From contig JAIXTE010000021.1 of the NCBI GenBank assembly GCA_027484315.1, positions 1 to 64,000 of the forward strand: a stretch of 64,000 nt of DNA, read 5' to 3'. The position numbers and the translations under genes are program-made. Within the stretch, counting starts at the first letter, position 1, and each line of letters starts with the position of its first letter. The notes under the pieces were generated by a model, which saw only the letters and a list, made by a program, of their open reading frames with translations, made no database searches and had not been told where the DNA came from. The stretch is from Burkholderiales bacterium (GTDB lineage Bacteria > Pseudomonadota > Gammaproteobacteria > Burkholderiales > Burkholderiaceae_B). Positions 26,073 to 34,654 of the stretch are shown here, one piece after another.

Positions 26073-26168
26073 AAAAAAAGGCCTGCTCAACATGAACCAC
26101 GCAAGATGCAATCTGTAGTAAAAGGTGCGTAAAATCAGGCCCTTCAGCCACACGTTCATGCAGCACAG

Positions 26169-28100
26169 ATGTTTCAAAGCCTACGCCAGTATCTAGTTCG
26201 AACCAGCAGCGTTGCATTGCTTGCACTGACCTTGTCGGGCTGCGCGATTGTGAGCGTGGGCTCGGTCAGTTCGGAAGATTACCTGTCGGCCCGCCGTGGG
26301 GATGTATTGACCACGGGAAAGCTGAGTGCCTCTGCACGCACGGCTTTGCAGGTGGTAGGCATTGATGAGGCACGCTGCAACAGCAATATTCTGGCCTGTC
26401 GAAAGGCCTTGATTGCATCGGCTGGACTGGGGGACGAGCAGAGACTGTCGGCTTTGTCAGAGCTTTGGCTTCAGGAAGCGCTTCAATACGAGGAAATGCA
26501 AAAGCTTGAACCGGTGAATGACACGCTGAAAGCGGCCACCTTGTCGGCCTATATTGAAAGTGCCCGCCACGCCTACGCCTACCTGTTTTTTACGGACCGC
26601 TCCCCTGATTTACGGGCTATGGAAGACCGGCAGGCGCAGGTTCGGGACTATTACAACTTTTCCACACAACAGGCTGTGGTTGGGTTATTCAACCGGTACA
26701 GGAACCAGCTTGAAAAATCGGTTTCTCAAGAAAAAACCTATTTGCTGGACTTTTCACCCTGGAAAGTCAGCGGCAGCACGGAAGGCCTCAGCCTGAGCAA
26801 CAAGGGCCAGTTGCCCAATGAGCTTGTTGCGGCGTCGGCACTCACTTTCAAAGGGCTGCGCAACCAGTACCGGCGGGATGGCCTGGGCGCTGAACTGGTG
26901 GCGGTGTTTGCCAGCAGTGTGGTGAAGCAGGAAGACGAAAACAAGCCCTGGAGTGAAACGCCTTTTCCATCGGTGACGGTGATGCTGCGCTTTCCCGGTA
27001 ACAGCATTGAATCAGTGCTGGCCGGAAACCAGGTCGAATTGCAGGGCTTTGACCCGCACAAGAATGTGAGTGTGGATGTTCGTGGCATTCGGGTACCGCT
27101 TGCGGCCAATTTCACATCCGGGTACGGGTTGTGGCTTGCCCGCTCGGGCTTTGCACAGGAAAGTTTGTTGTCCTTGATCGGGCGAAGTGAAACCCTGGAC
27201 AAACCACGCATTTATTTGATGCAGCCTTTTGACCCCAACCGCCGGGTGATTCTGATGTTGCACGGCTTGGCCAGCAGCCCGGAGGCGTGGGTGAATGTGG
27301 CCAACGAGGTGTTGGGCGATGAGGAATTGCGGCAGAATTTCCAGATTTGGCAGGTGTATTACCCCACCAACCTGCCCCTGCCATTCAACAACCGGGAAAT
27401 TCGCGACGCGGTGGACGCGACCCTGAAAAACTTTGATCCACAGGGAAACCGCAGAGCTTCCCGGGACATGGTGCTGATTGGGCACAGCATGGGCGGCGTG
27501 TTGGCGCGCTTGATGGTGTCGGACTCGGGCGACCAGTTGTGGGAATCGGTTTTGGATCGCTACAGCATTTCCCGCCACAGGGAGCAACGGTTGCGCCAGA
27601 AAATCGAGCCCTATGTGATTTTCAAGGCCATGCCGCAACCCACACGAGCCATTTTTATTGCGGCGCCCCACCGTGGGACGCCCTATGCAGAGAACCGGTT
27701 TGCGCGTTTTATATCTGGGTTAATCCGCCTGCCCGCCACGGTGTTGAGCAGGGTAACGGAAATTGGGCAACTGCTTGTGAATTCTGACAATGCATCAGAC
27801 GAGCCCCTGGTGGGCGCCATCAACAGCATCAAGAACCTGAGCGACCAAGACCCCTTTGTGCAAGAGTCGGCAAAATTGCCGATTTCGAACAAAGTGAAGT
27901 TTCATTCCATTATGGGCAATGACACGCCGAAATTGACACTGGAGGACAGCAGCGATGGCGTGGTGCCGTATGCCAGCGCAAAGCTTGAGGGTTCTGCCTC
28001 GGAATTGGTAGTCGATTCCTGGCACAGCGTGCAGGAGACACCTGAAGCCATCGTAGAAGTTCGCCGAATACTGCGTGAACATCTGGATTCTTTGCAGTAA
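26169..28100 (+). CDS. Lipase/esterase-like alpha/beta-hydrolase lipoprotein
   Basis: The 643-residue protein has a lipoprotein signal with lipobox LSGC (Cys25) and a helical N-terminal region of about 330 residues. A C-terminal alpha/beta-hydrolase follows: oxyanion region VILMLHGLASSPEAW near 358, nucleophile motif GHSMGG near 440, then an Asp (DSSDGVVPY) and a His (DSWHSVQETPEAI) in the expected order for the triad. It is therefore an envelope-anchored lipase or esterase; the substrate is unknown. A divergently oriented metH lies 714 bases upstream. An acyltransferase gene follows within a few bases and is probably co-transcribed. Confidence 0.8.
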   Translation: MFQSLRQYLVRTSSVALLALTLSGCAIVSVGSVSSEDYLSARRGDVLTTGKLSASARTALQVVGIDEARCNSNILACRKALIASAGLGDEQRLSALSELWLQEALQYEEMQKLEPVNDTLKAATLSAYIESARHAYAYLFFTDRSPDLRAMEDRQAQVRDYYNFSTQQAVVGLFNRYRNQLEKSVSQEKTYLLDFSPWKVSGSTEGLSLSNKGQLPNELVAASALTFKGLRNQYRRDGLGAELVAVFASSVVKQEDENKPWSETPFPSVTVMLRFPGNSIESVLAGNQVELQGFDPHKNVSVDVRGIRVPLAANFTSGYGLWLARSGFAQESLLSLIGRSETLDKPRIYLMQPFDPNRRVILMLHGLASSPEAWVNVANEVLGDEELRQNFQIWQVYYPTNLPLPFNNREIRDAVDATLKNFDPQGNRRASRDMVLIGHSMGGVLARLMVSDSGDQLWESVLDRYSISRHREQRLRQKIEPYVIFKAMPQPTRAIFIAAPHRGTPYAENRFARFISGLIRLPATVLSRVTEIGQLLVNSDNASDEPLVGAINSIKNLSDQDPFVQESAKLPISNKVKFHSIMGNDTPKLTLEDSSDGVVPYASAKLEGSASELVVDSWHSVQETPEAIVEVRRILREHLDSLQ

Positions 28101-28103
28101 GTG

Positions 28104-29144
28104 ATGTCGCGCAATTCAACCATTGATATTTTAAAAGCATTTGCATCACAAGTCATTGTGATGCACCACCTGTTGCTGTACACGCCAATGTCGCCTACTT
28201 TGCAGGCAGAGTGGCCAGCACTACTGGGCTTTATCGCCGATGAAGGACGGTACGTGGTGCAGATTTTCCTGGTGATCGGCGGTTACCTTGCGTGCCAGTC
28301 ATTGTTCAGCATGCTGCAACAAGACCGCTTGGTGGCCCCTTGGCGCTTGCTGAAAAAGCGCTATGTGCGCCTGGCCAAACCGTTTTGGGTAGCAATTGCC
28401 GTGGCTGTGATACTGAGCTGGCTGGCGGGGAAAGTTGCTGTGCACGATGAAGTGTCTGATTTGCCAGGTTTGATGCAGTTGCTGGCCCATGTGTTTTTGC
28501 TGCACGACGTGGTGGGTGTGGAAGCCTTGTCCGCAGGCGTGTGGTACGTGGCCATTGACCTTCAACTGTTTGCATTGATGGTTTTGATGGCGTGGTTAAG
28601 CCAGCGACTGGGAAAAACCAGCTGGATACAGCCTGAATATGCCTTGTTATTGCTGGCTGGTGCAATGGCAGTGTCGTCGCTGTGGTGGTGGAACCTGCAT
28701 GCGGGGCACGACGAATGGGCCTGGTATTTTTTCGGGTCTTATGGCTTGGGGGTGATTGCTTACTGGGCGCAGCGTGACGGTAAAGTTGGCATAGGCAGTG
28801 TATTGATTGCAGGACTGTTGAGCATGGCCCTGTGGATTGAATGGCGCGAACGCCTGTTGCTGACCGGGTTGACCGCCCTGCTTTTACTCAACAGCTCTCG
28901 CCTGGAGCAACTTGTGGCAACACTGGCTCGCGGCCCGATACGATGGCTGGGCGATATTTCATACTCTGTATTTTTGATTCACTACGGCATTGCGGTGTTC
29001 GCAAGTTCAGTGGTAATTGCCTTGAACCTTCAAGGCATGCTGTCGAACTTGCTGGCCTTTGTGGTTACTTGGGCGATCAGCATATTGGCAGGATGGGTGT
29101 TGTATCGGGTGGTTGAGCAGGGCGATACGTTGCCAGCGCAGTGA
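28104..29144 (+). CDS. Membrane acyltransferase (acyltransferase 3/OafA family)
   Basis: The protein has 346 residues from the ATG at 28,104; a GTG directly before it is also possible. The N-terminus STIDILKAFASQVIVMHHLL is the acyltransferase-3 start with the conserved histidine. About ten hydrophobic helices follow, with PIRWLGDISYSVFLIHYGIA near the end typical of the family. Such enzymes O-acylate surface glycans or lipids in the inner membrane. It starts just after the lipoprotein stop. Confidence 0.85.
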   Translation: MSRNSTIDILKAFASQVIVMHHLLLYTPMSPTLQAEWPALLGFIADEGRYVVQIFLVIGGYLACQSLFSMLQQDRLVAPWRLLKKRYVRLAKPFWVAIAVAVILSWLAGKVAVHDEVSDLPGLMQLLAHVFLLHDVVGVEALSAGVWYVAIDLQLFALMVLMAWLSQRLGKTSWIQPEYALLLLAGAMAVSSLWWWNLHAGHDEWAWYFFGSYGLGVIAYWAQRDGKVGIGSVLIAGLLSMALWIEWRERLLLTGLTALLLLNSSRLEQLVATLARGPIRWLGDISYSVFLIHYGIAVFASSVVIALNLQGMLSNLLAFVVTWAISILAGWVLYRVVEQGDTLPAQ

Positions 29145-29309
29145 CAAAGACACAGAGCACAATGCCTGTCACAGAGATTATCCACCCGAGTCAGCTAATC
29201 CGAAATTGCGCCCAACACACAGAACGATTTCTGATTCAAACCCCACTTAATTGATAGAAGCAATCGTCAGCGGATTCTTGTTACAGGAGTTTGTTCTTGC
29301 GTATGCCAC

Positions 29310-29332
29310 GTTTTGTTGAGCCTCAACAAAAC
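29310..29332 (+). promoter_or_regulatory. Perfect 10-bp hairpin in the leader of the 29,358 gene
   Basis: GTTTTGTTGA (29,310-29,319) and TCAACAAAAC (29,323-29,332) pair perfectly around GCC. The hairpin ends 25 bases before the start codon, upstream of the AAAGGAG ribosome site. It may be an operator or an mRNA control element. It has no U-run on the plus strand, so a terminator is unlikely. Confidence 0.5.
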
Positions 29333-29357
29333 CGAATATCACTTAAAGGAGAAAATC

Positions 29358-29930
29358 ATGTCTGGAGCATCCATATCTGGCATATCAAGCCAAACTTTTG
29401 ACGCACTCGCTGCTTCCTCGTTGGAATCTGCTTCGGAAGCGGGAGCTTCCAGCGTACGACAACAAGCAGTAGACGGTGCGGTTCAGACGCAGGACGCGAT
29501 GAACTTGAATACGGCGGTCCGAGGGGCTCACCTTCCAGTCGAGGGATCGGAGACAATTTCTTGGAACCCGGGCGAGAAGGAGGAAGGAATTTTACGTGCT
29601 GAATCCGCGAAAACCGATGACGTGGCCACGTTTATTGAGAATGTAAAAAACGCGGTTGATGCTCTTAAACAATCAGACCCTGCTTTTGCCCAAGAACTAG
29701 GTGACAACTCGCCTTACAGCAATGGCAATGTAGTTGATAAGTACCTGACTAATATATTTGGTGATGTCGAGAAACAGACCAAAGTAGACGCGGTGGTAGC
29801 AGAAATGGATGAACTCAGAACAAAAATTGACGCCCTACCACCAGGACCTTTGACACCGGAAGAGGCAGCCATGCGCTTAAGAATGCAGGAACTTGACACT
29901 CAGCGCATTGATCTCCTTTCGCAATGGTAA
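29358..29930 (+). CDS. Unknown 190-aa protein, possible T3SS substrate
   Basis: The ATG at 29,358 has an excellent AAAGGAG site; an earlier in-frame start lies inside the hairpin and is rejected. The first 35 residues are extremely rich in Ser, Ala, Gly and Ile (MSGASISGISSQTFDALAAS), the composition typical of T3SS export signals. The rest is acidic and helical with no cysteine, signal peptide or membrane segment (FIENVKNAVDALKQSDPAFA; VVAEMDELRTKIDALPPGPL). It stands alone, 9 kb from the T3SS cluster, with its own leader hairpin and a downstream terminator. The substrate role is inference only. Confidence 0.6.
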   Translation: MSGASISGISSQTFDALAASSLESASEAGASSVRQQAVDGAVQTQDAMNLNTAVRGAHLPVEGSETISWNPGEKEEGILRAESAKTDDVATFIENVKNAVDALKQSDPAFAQELGDNSPYSNGNVVDKYLTNIFGDVEKQTKVDAVVAEMDELRTKIDALPPGPLTPEEAAMRLRMQELDTQRIDLLSQW

Positions 29931-29984
29931 TTGATCACATTTGAGGGCTACGCTACCAAGAAGCAAACCCGATCAAAGAATATC

Positions 29985-30008
29985 ACAGGGGGCAAGCAGA
30001 CCCCCTGT
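29985..30008. terminator. Bidirectional terminator between convergent genes
   Basis: ACAGGGGG (29,985-29,992) and CCCCCTGT (30,001-30,008) form a perfect 8-bp stem with an 8-base loop, directly abutting the stop codon of the minus-strand DUF3455 gene and 55 bases past the plus-strand stop. The flanking U-runs are short. Confidence 0.6.
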
Positions 30009-30557
30009 TCAATTGCCTTTCCAAAACCTGTACTGGGCACTGTACTCCACCTCGGCCTGTTCACCTTCATTGCTGCCCGAGCACTTTTCTTTCGGCGCGG
30101 CGCCACCCTTGGTGTTTACGCGCTGAATGTAGGTGATTGCTGTCAATTCACCCAAGCCACCCGACACATCAGCCTTGGCCAATTGAAGGGGAATATTTTT
30201 TTCGCCATTGGGCGATACGGCCACTTGTGAACCGGTTACAAATGAGTCGTCATTCAAAGTCCAGCGCGCAGGTGGGCCTGAATAGGTTCCGATTTCCTTG
30301 CCTTCACTGTCTTTCAGCACGGCCTGCGGTTTGACCATGGTCCACTTGTAGGCGGTCAGGGGGTCTTTCTCTTTTCGGCACTCATAGGTGATGACTCCCT
30401 CGGCTTGGGCTTCAAGCACAAGCTTGTTGCCAGCCGCCACCTGGATCAGTGCAGGCAGGTCTTTTTGCGCTGGGTCTGTTTGGGCGGCGGCCGGTTGCTG
30501 AAATGCCAAAGTGCCGATGCAAATGGAAAGAAGTGTGGCGTTCAATTCGGGTTTCAT
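30009..30557 (-). CDS. Exported DUF3455-type protein
   Basis: The start at 30,557 (MKPELNATLLSICIG) gives 182 residues with a signal peptide ending AAAQ near residue 26 and an AGGAG site ten bases upstream. The upstream in-frame extension has no signal-peptide logic. The body (VITYECRKEKDPLTAYKWTM, LKDSEGKEIGTYSGPPARWT, ITYIQRVNTKGGAAPKEKC) matches what I know of DUF3455 proteins, small periplasmic or secreted proteins of unknown function found in bacteria and fungi. Two cysteines could form a disulfide. Confidence 0.75.
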   Translation of the reverse strand: MKPELNATLLSICIGTLAFQQPAAAQTDPAQKDLPALIQVAAGNKLVLEAQAEGVITYECRKEKDPLTAYKWTMVKPQAVLKDSEGKEIGTYSGPPARWTLNDDSFVTGSQVAVSPNGEKNIPLQLAKADVSGGLGELTAITYIQRVNTKGGAAPKEKCSGSNEGEQAEVEYSAQYRFWKGN

Positions 30558-30689
30558 GAATGACTTGCTCCTTGCGGGGTAAGTCAAGTTAACGTGACCC
30601 GACAAGGAATCGTTTACAAAATAAAGCCGGCAGGGTTTGAGCAGTATGTTTAATGGCATGAAAAACAGGGCAACACAGACAAGAATTTC

Positions 30690-31301
30690 TCAACTGTTTT
30701 GCGGCCTTGCAAGTTCGAAATTACTGCGGGTGGTGCAATAACCATCGCCCGCCAACTTGCCCACGGCGTCCAGCAAGTCGTTGGCAATCAGACCACCGCG
30801 CAAGGCAGCGTCATTGACCTCAACCCCCAGTACGTCCAGCAGCATCATGCTGCCGCCCATGGCGCCTTCCCCCACCAATTTCACTTCGCGCAAATTGCAT
30901 TCAAAGCGCACCAGTGCGTCTTCAACACCAGGCGCCGTGACTGCATTGCTGAGTGATTTTTTCAAGCCTGCTTTTTCAAATTCGTCCACTTCAGGCGGGT
31001 AGTCGCCACAGCTGGTGTTCATGGCGTCCACCAGCACGTGGCTGACAATGTTCACCACGCATTCACGTGTGGCCTGCAGGTTGGTCAAGGTGTCTTTCGC
31101 AGCGCGGTCGCGTGGGTTGACCTGCACCACACACAACACAGGCGGGCTGCAACTGGCCACGGTGAAAAACGAATAGGGCGCCAAGTTGGCAATGCCGGTT
31201 TCACTGAGGGTGCTGACCCAGGCAATGGGGCGAGGCACCACCGCACCTGTGAGCAACTGGTAGTTCTCGCGGGGGGAAATTTTTGAGGTGTTGAAGTACA
31301 T
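30690..31301 (-). CDS. Flavin reductase-like (FMN-binding split barrel) protein
   Basis: The ATG at 31,301 (MYFNTSKISPRENYQLL) gives 203 residues; a TTG four codons earlier has no ribosome site either. The sequence TGAVVPRPIAWVSTLSETGI near residues 18-37, followed by NLAPYSFFTVASCSPP, is the flavin-binding signature of the flavin reductase/DIM6-NTAB family. It probably binds FMN and may reduce flavins or act as a small oxidoreductase. No partner monooxygenase is adjacent. Confidence 0.85.
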   Translation of the reverse strand: MYFNTSKISPRENYQLLTGAVVPRPIAWVSTLSETGIANLAPYSFFTVASCSPPVLCVVQVNPRDRAAKDTLTNLQATRECVVNIVSHVLVDAMNTSCGDYPPEVDEFEKAGLKKSLSNAVTAPGVEDALVRFECNLREVKLVGEGAMGGSMMLLDVLGVEVNDAALRGGLIANDLLDAVGKLAGDGYCTTRSNFELARPQNS

Positions 31302-31374
31302 ACCGGAGGCCAAATTTGTTGAATGAAGGGTGGATGCTTATAGTTTAGCCTCAATAAATACGTGGAGCGACTGA

Positions 31375-32712
31375 ATGACTTTGACGGTGAAAGTGATTCT
31401 GGGCATGGTGCTTGGAATTGTGGTGGGCCTCGCGATCAATTTTTCGGGGCTGAATGCCGAGGGCACATTTGTACAGGAGTTTGTGACCAGTGGCCTGTTC
31501 CACATTGTGGGCAAAATGTTTATCAATGCGCTGAACATGCTGGTGGTACCACTGGTGCTGTTTTCACTGATCTGCGGGGTGTGCGGTATTGGTGATATCA
31601 AATTGCTGGGCAAAATTGGCACCAAGTCATTTGGCTTTTACATGTTGACCACCGCTGTGGCCATTGCCACTGCAATTCTGATTGCTGTGGGTCTGGGCAT
31701 TGGCGAGGGGATGAATGCGCGCAGCAGTGCGGAGTTTTCAGCGCGTGAAGTCCCTGCACTGTCGGAGGTGTTGATCAACATTATTCCGACCAACCCCATC
31801 AATGCGATGGCGCAGGGCGAAATGCTGTCGATTATTTTCTTCGCGATTTTGCTGGGTGTGAGCCTGTTGCTGGTAGGCAAAAAAGCCCGCAAAGTAATTG
31901 ATCTGATCGAGATCTTGAATGAAGCCATGATGAAAATGGTGAGCATCATCATGGCCCTTGCACCGTATGCCGTGTTCTGCCTGCTGGCGAAGGCCATGGC
32001 GGAACTTGGGGTGGAATTGTTTGCACAGTTGATCGGCTTTGTGCTGGTAGCAGGTGGGGTGATGCTGCTACATCTGTTTGTGACCCTGCTGATTTTTCTC
32101 AAGGCTTTCTCGGGGCTGAACCCGGTGACCTTCATGAAAAAAATTCGCAATGTGCAGGTGTTTGCATTCAGTACATCCAGTTCAAACGCCACCATCCCGG
32201 TGACCCTGCGCACGGTGACAGAACGCATGGGCGTGAACAATTCCGTGGCCTCGTTCACAGTGCCTTTCGGCGCCACCATCAACATGGATGGCACGGCCAT
32301 CATGCAGGGCGTGGCGACGGTGTTCATTGCCAACCTGTACGGTGTTGAGCTGGGTATGACGGGTTACCTGACAGTGATCATGATGTCGGTGCTGGCCTCA
32401 ATCGGCACAGCCGGTGTACCGGGCGCGGGCTTGATCATGCTGTCCATGGTGTTTGCCCAGGTGGGTCTGCCGCTGGAGGGCATTGGCTTGATTCTGGGCG
32501 TGGACCGTTTGCTGGACATGCTGCGCACGGCAGTGAATGTGAGCGGCGATGCAGTGGTGTCACTGGTAGTGGCCAAAAGCGAAGGCAAGCTGGACGAGGC
32601 GGTGTACAACGACCAAGCTCTTGAATCCAGTGACAAGGGCGGTATTCATGTCAACAGCGAAGTTGGCCGCGACTTTTCGCGGACCATGGCCACAGCCTAC
32701 AAGGGCAAGTGA
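31375..32712 (+). CDS. Dicarboxylate/amino acid:cation symporter (DAACS/GltP family)
   Basis: This 445-residue polytopic inner-membrane protein has the family hallmarks: the serine-rich re-entrant loop FSTSSSNATIPVTLR near 265, the NMDGTAIMQG segment with the cation/substrate NMDGT motif near 303, and the second hairpin ASIGTAGVPGAGLIMLSMV near 340. A DxxxxMxRTxxNVxGD pattern (DMLRTAVNVSGDA) near 382 carries the substrate-binding Asp and Arg. It imports glutamate, aspartate or C4-dicarboxylates with Na+ or H+; which one cannot be told. Confidence 0.92.
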   Translation: MTLTVKVILGMVLGIVVGLAINFSGLNAEGTFVQEFVTSGLFHIVGKMFINALNMLVVPLVLFSLICGVCGIGDIKLLGKIGTKSFGFYMLTTAVAIATAILIAVGLGIGEGMNARSSAEFSAREVPALSEVLINIIPTNPINAMAQGEMLSIIFFAILLGVSLLLVGKKARKVIDLIEILNEAMMKMVSIIMALAPYAVFCLLAKAMAELGVELFAQLIGFVLVAGGVMLLHLFVTLLIFLKAFSGLNPVTFMKKIRNVQVFAFSTSSSNATIPVTLRTVTERMGVNNSVASFTVPFGATINMDGTAIMQGVATVFIANLYGVELGMTGYLTVIMMSVLASIGTAGVPGAGLIMLSMVFAQVGLPLEGIGLILGVDRLLDMLRTAVNVSGDAVVSLVVAKSEGKLDEAVYNDQALESSDKGGIHVNSEVGRDFSRTMATAYKGK

Positions 32713-33237
32713 TCAGGGTTTGAGGATGATGGGCTGCACCGCCGATTCACCAAGGTACACCGTGCCTTCCTGAATGGTGCAGGAAAGCGCCATATTGCGC
32801 TGGGCCAGACCAGCCAGAGTGGCGCCGTCTTCAACACTGAGTTGCAGCACTTGCACTTTGTCGAGTTTGTTCAACCAATCCTGGTTCTGCCTCCACCACA
32901 CTTCAGCGGAGCGTGTGTAGCAGTAAATCACCACCCGGCCTGACCGGCCGCAGGCCTTCCGGATGCGACTTTCATCGGGCTGACCCACGTCAATCCAGAC
33001 CTTGATTTCGCCGGTGGGATCGACTTCCCACACTGCGGCCTCTTCTTCAGCTGACAAGCCTTTGCCAAACTGCACATCTTGCCCGGCGTGCATGGCGAAT
33101 GCCAAAAGGCGCACCATCATGCGTTCTTCGGTTTCAGAGGGGTGCAAGGCCAGCGTCAGCGGATACTGCGCGAAGTGGTTGCGGTCCAGGTCGGACACGT
33201 CCAGTTGAACTTTGTAAACGGTGGCTCGAAGGGCCAT
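32713..33237 (-). CDS. yaeQ: YaeQ family protein
   Basis: The 174-residue protein matches YaeQ throughout: MALRATVYKVQLDVSDLDR at the start, ETEERMMVRLLAFAMHA, DPTGEIKVWIDVGQPDESRI and the AEVWWRQNQDWL block. YaeQ has a PD-(D/E)XK nuclease-like fold, here with E45/D98-type acidic residues and K104 in the EIKVWIDVG area; its cellular role is not settled. Its stop abuts the convergent symporter stop with no gap. Confidence 0.93.
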   Translation of the reverse strand: MALRATVYKVQLDVSDLDRNHFAQYPLTLALHPSETEERMMVRLLAFAMHAGQDVQFGKGLSAEEEAAVWEVDPTGEIKVWIDVGQPDESRIRKACGRSGRVVIYCYTRSAEVWWRQNQDWLNKLDKVQVLQLSVEDGATLAGLAQRNMALSCTIQEGTVYLGESAVQPIILKP

Positions 33238-33292
33238 GGCAGCTCGCGGTTTGAAACATTCAAACCGCGATTATCGCTGATTACGGCTTCAA

Positions 33293-34630
33293 TTAACGGC
33301 CCATGCGGCGCAAGGCTGCGGTGGAGAAGTCAGCCGGTGTGTACTTCTTGCCAAACTCGGCAAACTTTTCTTCGTTGGTCAAACCGCCCACCAGGTAGCG
33401 GCGGGACTGCAGGTCGTACAGCACTTCGCCTGTGCCTGCAAAGGTGGGCACGTGATAGGCCTGCACGCCATACACTTCACGAACACGCCACAGGGTGTTG
33501 CGGCTGTCATATTGGTCGGCATGCAAAACCGCCCAGGAGTCTTCATCAATGTAGAACACGCGCTTGGCATAGATGTGGCGCTTGCCCGGCTTCAGCGTAG
33601 CCTCAACCACCCAGACTCGGTGCAATTCGTAGCGCACGAAGTCGGGGTTGACATGGTTTTTTTGGACGATCTGGTTGTATTTCAAGGTACGGTCGGCAAT
33701 TTTGTAATTGTTGTAGGGCACATACATTTCCTTCTTGCCCACCAACTTCCATTCATAGCGATCCGGCGAACCGTTGAAACCGTTCAGGTCGTCGTTGGTG
33801 CGCAGGCCATCGGCCCCAATGCCCGGTGAGTCATAGGCCAGTTCCGGCGCGCGAATCACGCGGCGCTGGCCCGGGTTATATTGCCAGGCCAGACGTGGTT
33901 CGGCCACCTGGTTGATGGGCTCGTGCACCAGTGCCACATCGCCTGCTGCGTTGGCAGGTGCGGTGATCTGGTTCATAAAGTACAGAATGCGGTTTTCTTC
34001 AGGGCTGTCCATGTAGGAGGCCAGCGCGACGGTTTCAATGCGCTTGCCCACCGTGAATGAACCATCGGACTGCACCGGAAAGTCTGCCGAGTAACGGACT
34101 ACCGAGCCACCCAGGTCACGGAAGTTGTGGTTCCAGATGACTTCCACACCGCTTTTGGGCACAGGGAATGGGATGTTTGATTTCTTGATGCCCTGGACAC
34201 CGTTACCGCCATCTACCAGCTTTACACTCGGTGCTTCAGCCTTGGCTGCGTCATACACCACTTGGCGATAAGCAGCAGTGCGGTGGGTTTTGTAGACGTT
34301 CATTTTGTAGGACGGATAACGCTTCATCATTTCCATTTGACCCGCCGTCAAATTGGCTTGGTACTGGGCCATGTTGGCCGAGGAAATGGTGAACAGGGGC
34401 TTCTCGCCCGCGAAGGGGTCTACGTAACCAGTGTCGGGATTAAAGCCCTTGGGTACGGTGTTCAAACCACCGGTCCAGTCGGGAATGGTGCCTGCGGCAT
34501 TGCCTTTTTTCTCGGCCCCAACAGGGGTCAGGCTTTTGCCCAGTTCGGAAAGGTCATTGGCCTGCACCACGCCTGTGGCCAGAACAATGGCCGTGGCCAG
34601 CAAACCGGACTTTAACTTGTGAACTGCCAT
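33293..34630 (-). CDS. DUF1329 exported protein
   Basis: The 445-residue protein has a signal peptide (1-24, ending VVQA) and the DUF1329 features: LTPVGAEKKGNAAGTIPDWT, GVEVIWNHNFRDLGGSVVRY and a string of Trp/Tyr-rich strands (NTLWRVREVYGVQAYHVP). DUF1329 proteins are periplasmic, LolA/LolB-like in fold, and often encoded with RND-type transporters or hydrophobic-compound degradation genes. The start has an AGGAG site. It follows a lipoprotein gene by 24 bases on the same strand and is probably in its operon, opposite a TetR regulator. Confidence 0.9.
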   Translation of the reverse strand: MAVHKLKSGLLATAIVLATGVVQANDLSELGKSLTPVGAEKKGNAAGTIPDWTGGLNTVPKGFNPDTGYVDPFAGEKPLFTISSANMAQYQANLTAGQMEMMKRYPSYKMNVYKTHRTAAYRQVVYDAAKAEAPSVKLVDGGNGVQGIKKSNIPFPVPKSGVEVIWNHNFRDLGGSVVRYSADFPVQSDGSFTVGKRIETVALASYMDSPEENRILYFMNQITAPANAAGDVALVHEPINQVAEPRLAWQYNPGQRRVIRAPELAYDSPGIGADGLRTNDDLNGFNGSPDRYEWKLVGKKEMYVPYNNYKIADRTLKYNQIVQKNHVNPDFVRYELHRVWVVEATLKPGKRHIYAKRVFYIDEDSWAVLHADQYDSRNTLWRVREVYGVQAYHVPTFAGTGEVLYDLQSRRYLVGGLTNEEKFAEFGKKYTPADFSTAALRRMGR

Positions 34631-34654
34631 GTCATGTCTCCTCGTGTTGAGTGT

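Larger units (their letters stand above)
25455..26168. other. 714-base non-coding, repeat-rich gap between divergent metH and lipoprotein genes
   Basis: No credible gene is visible; the short reading frames in both directions lack ribosome sites and family features. The gap holds a triple tandem repeat, a long imperfect palindrome and several degenerate short repeats (separate entries). Promoters for metH (left) and the lipoprotein (right) must lie here, but I cannot place them. Confidence 0.7.

Noticed and set aside
25893-26177. 94-residue frame in the metH/lipoprotein gap
   Set aside because: It runs through degenerate repeats, lacks a ribosome site and overlaps the start of the lipoprotein gene on the opposite strand.
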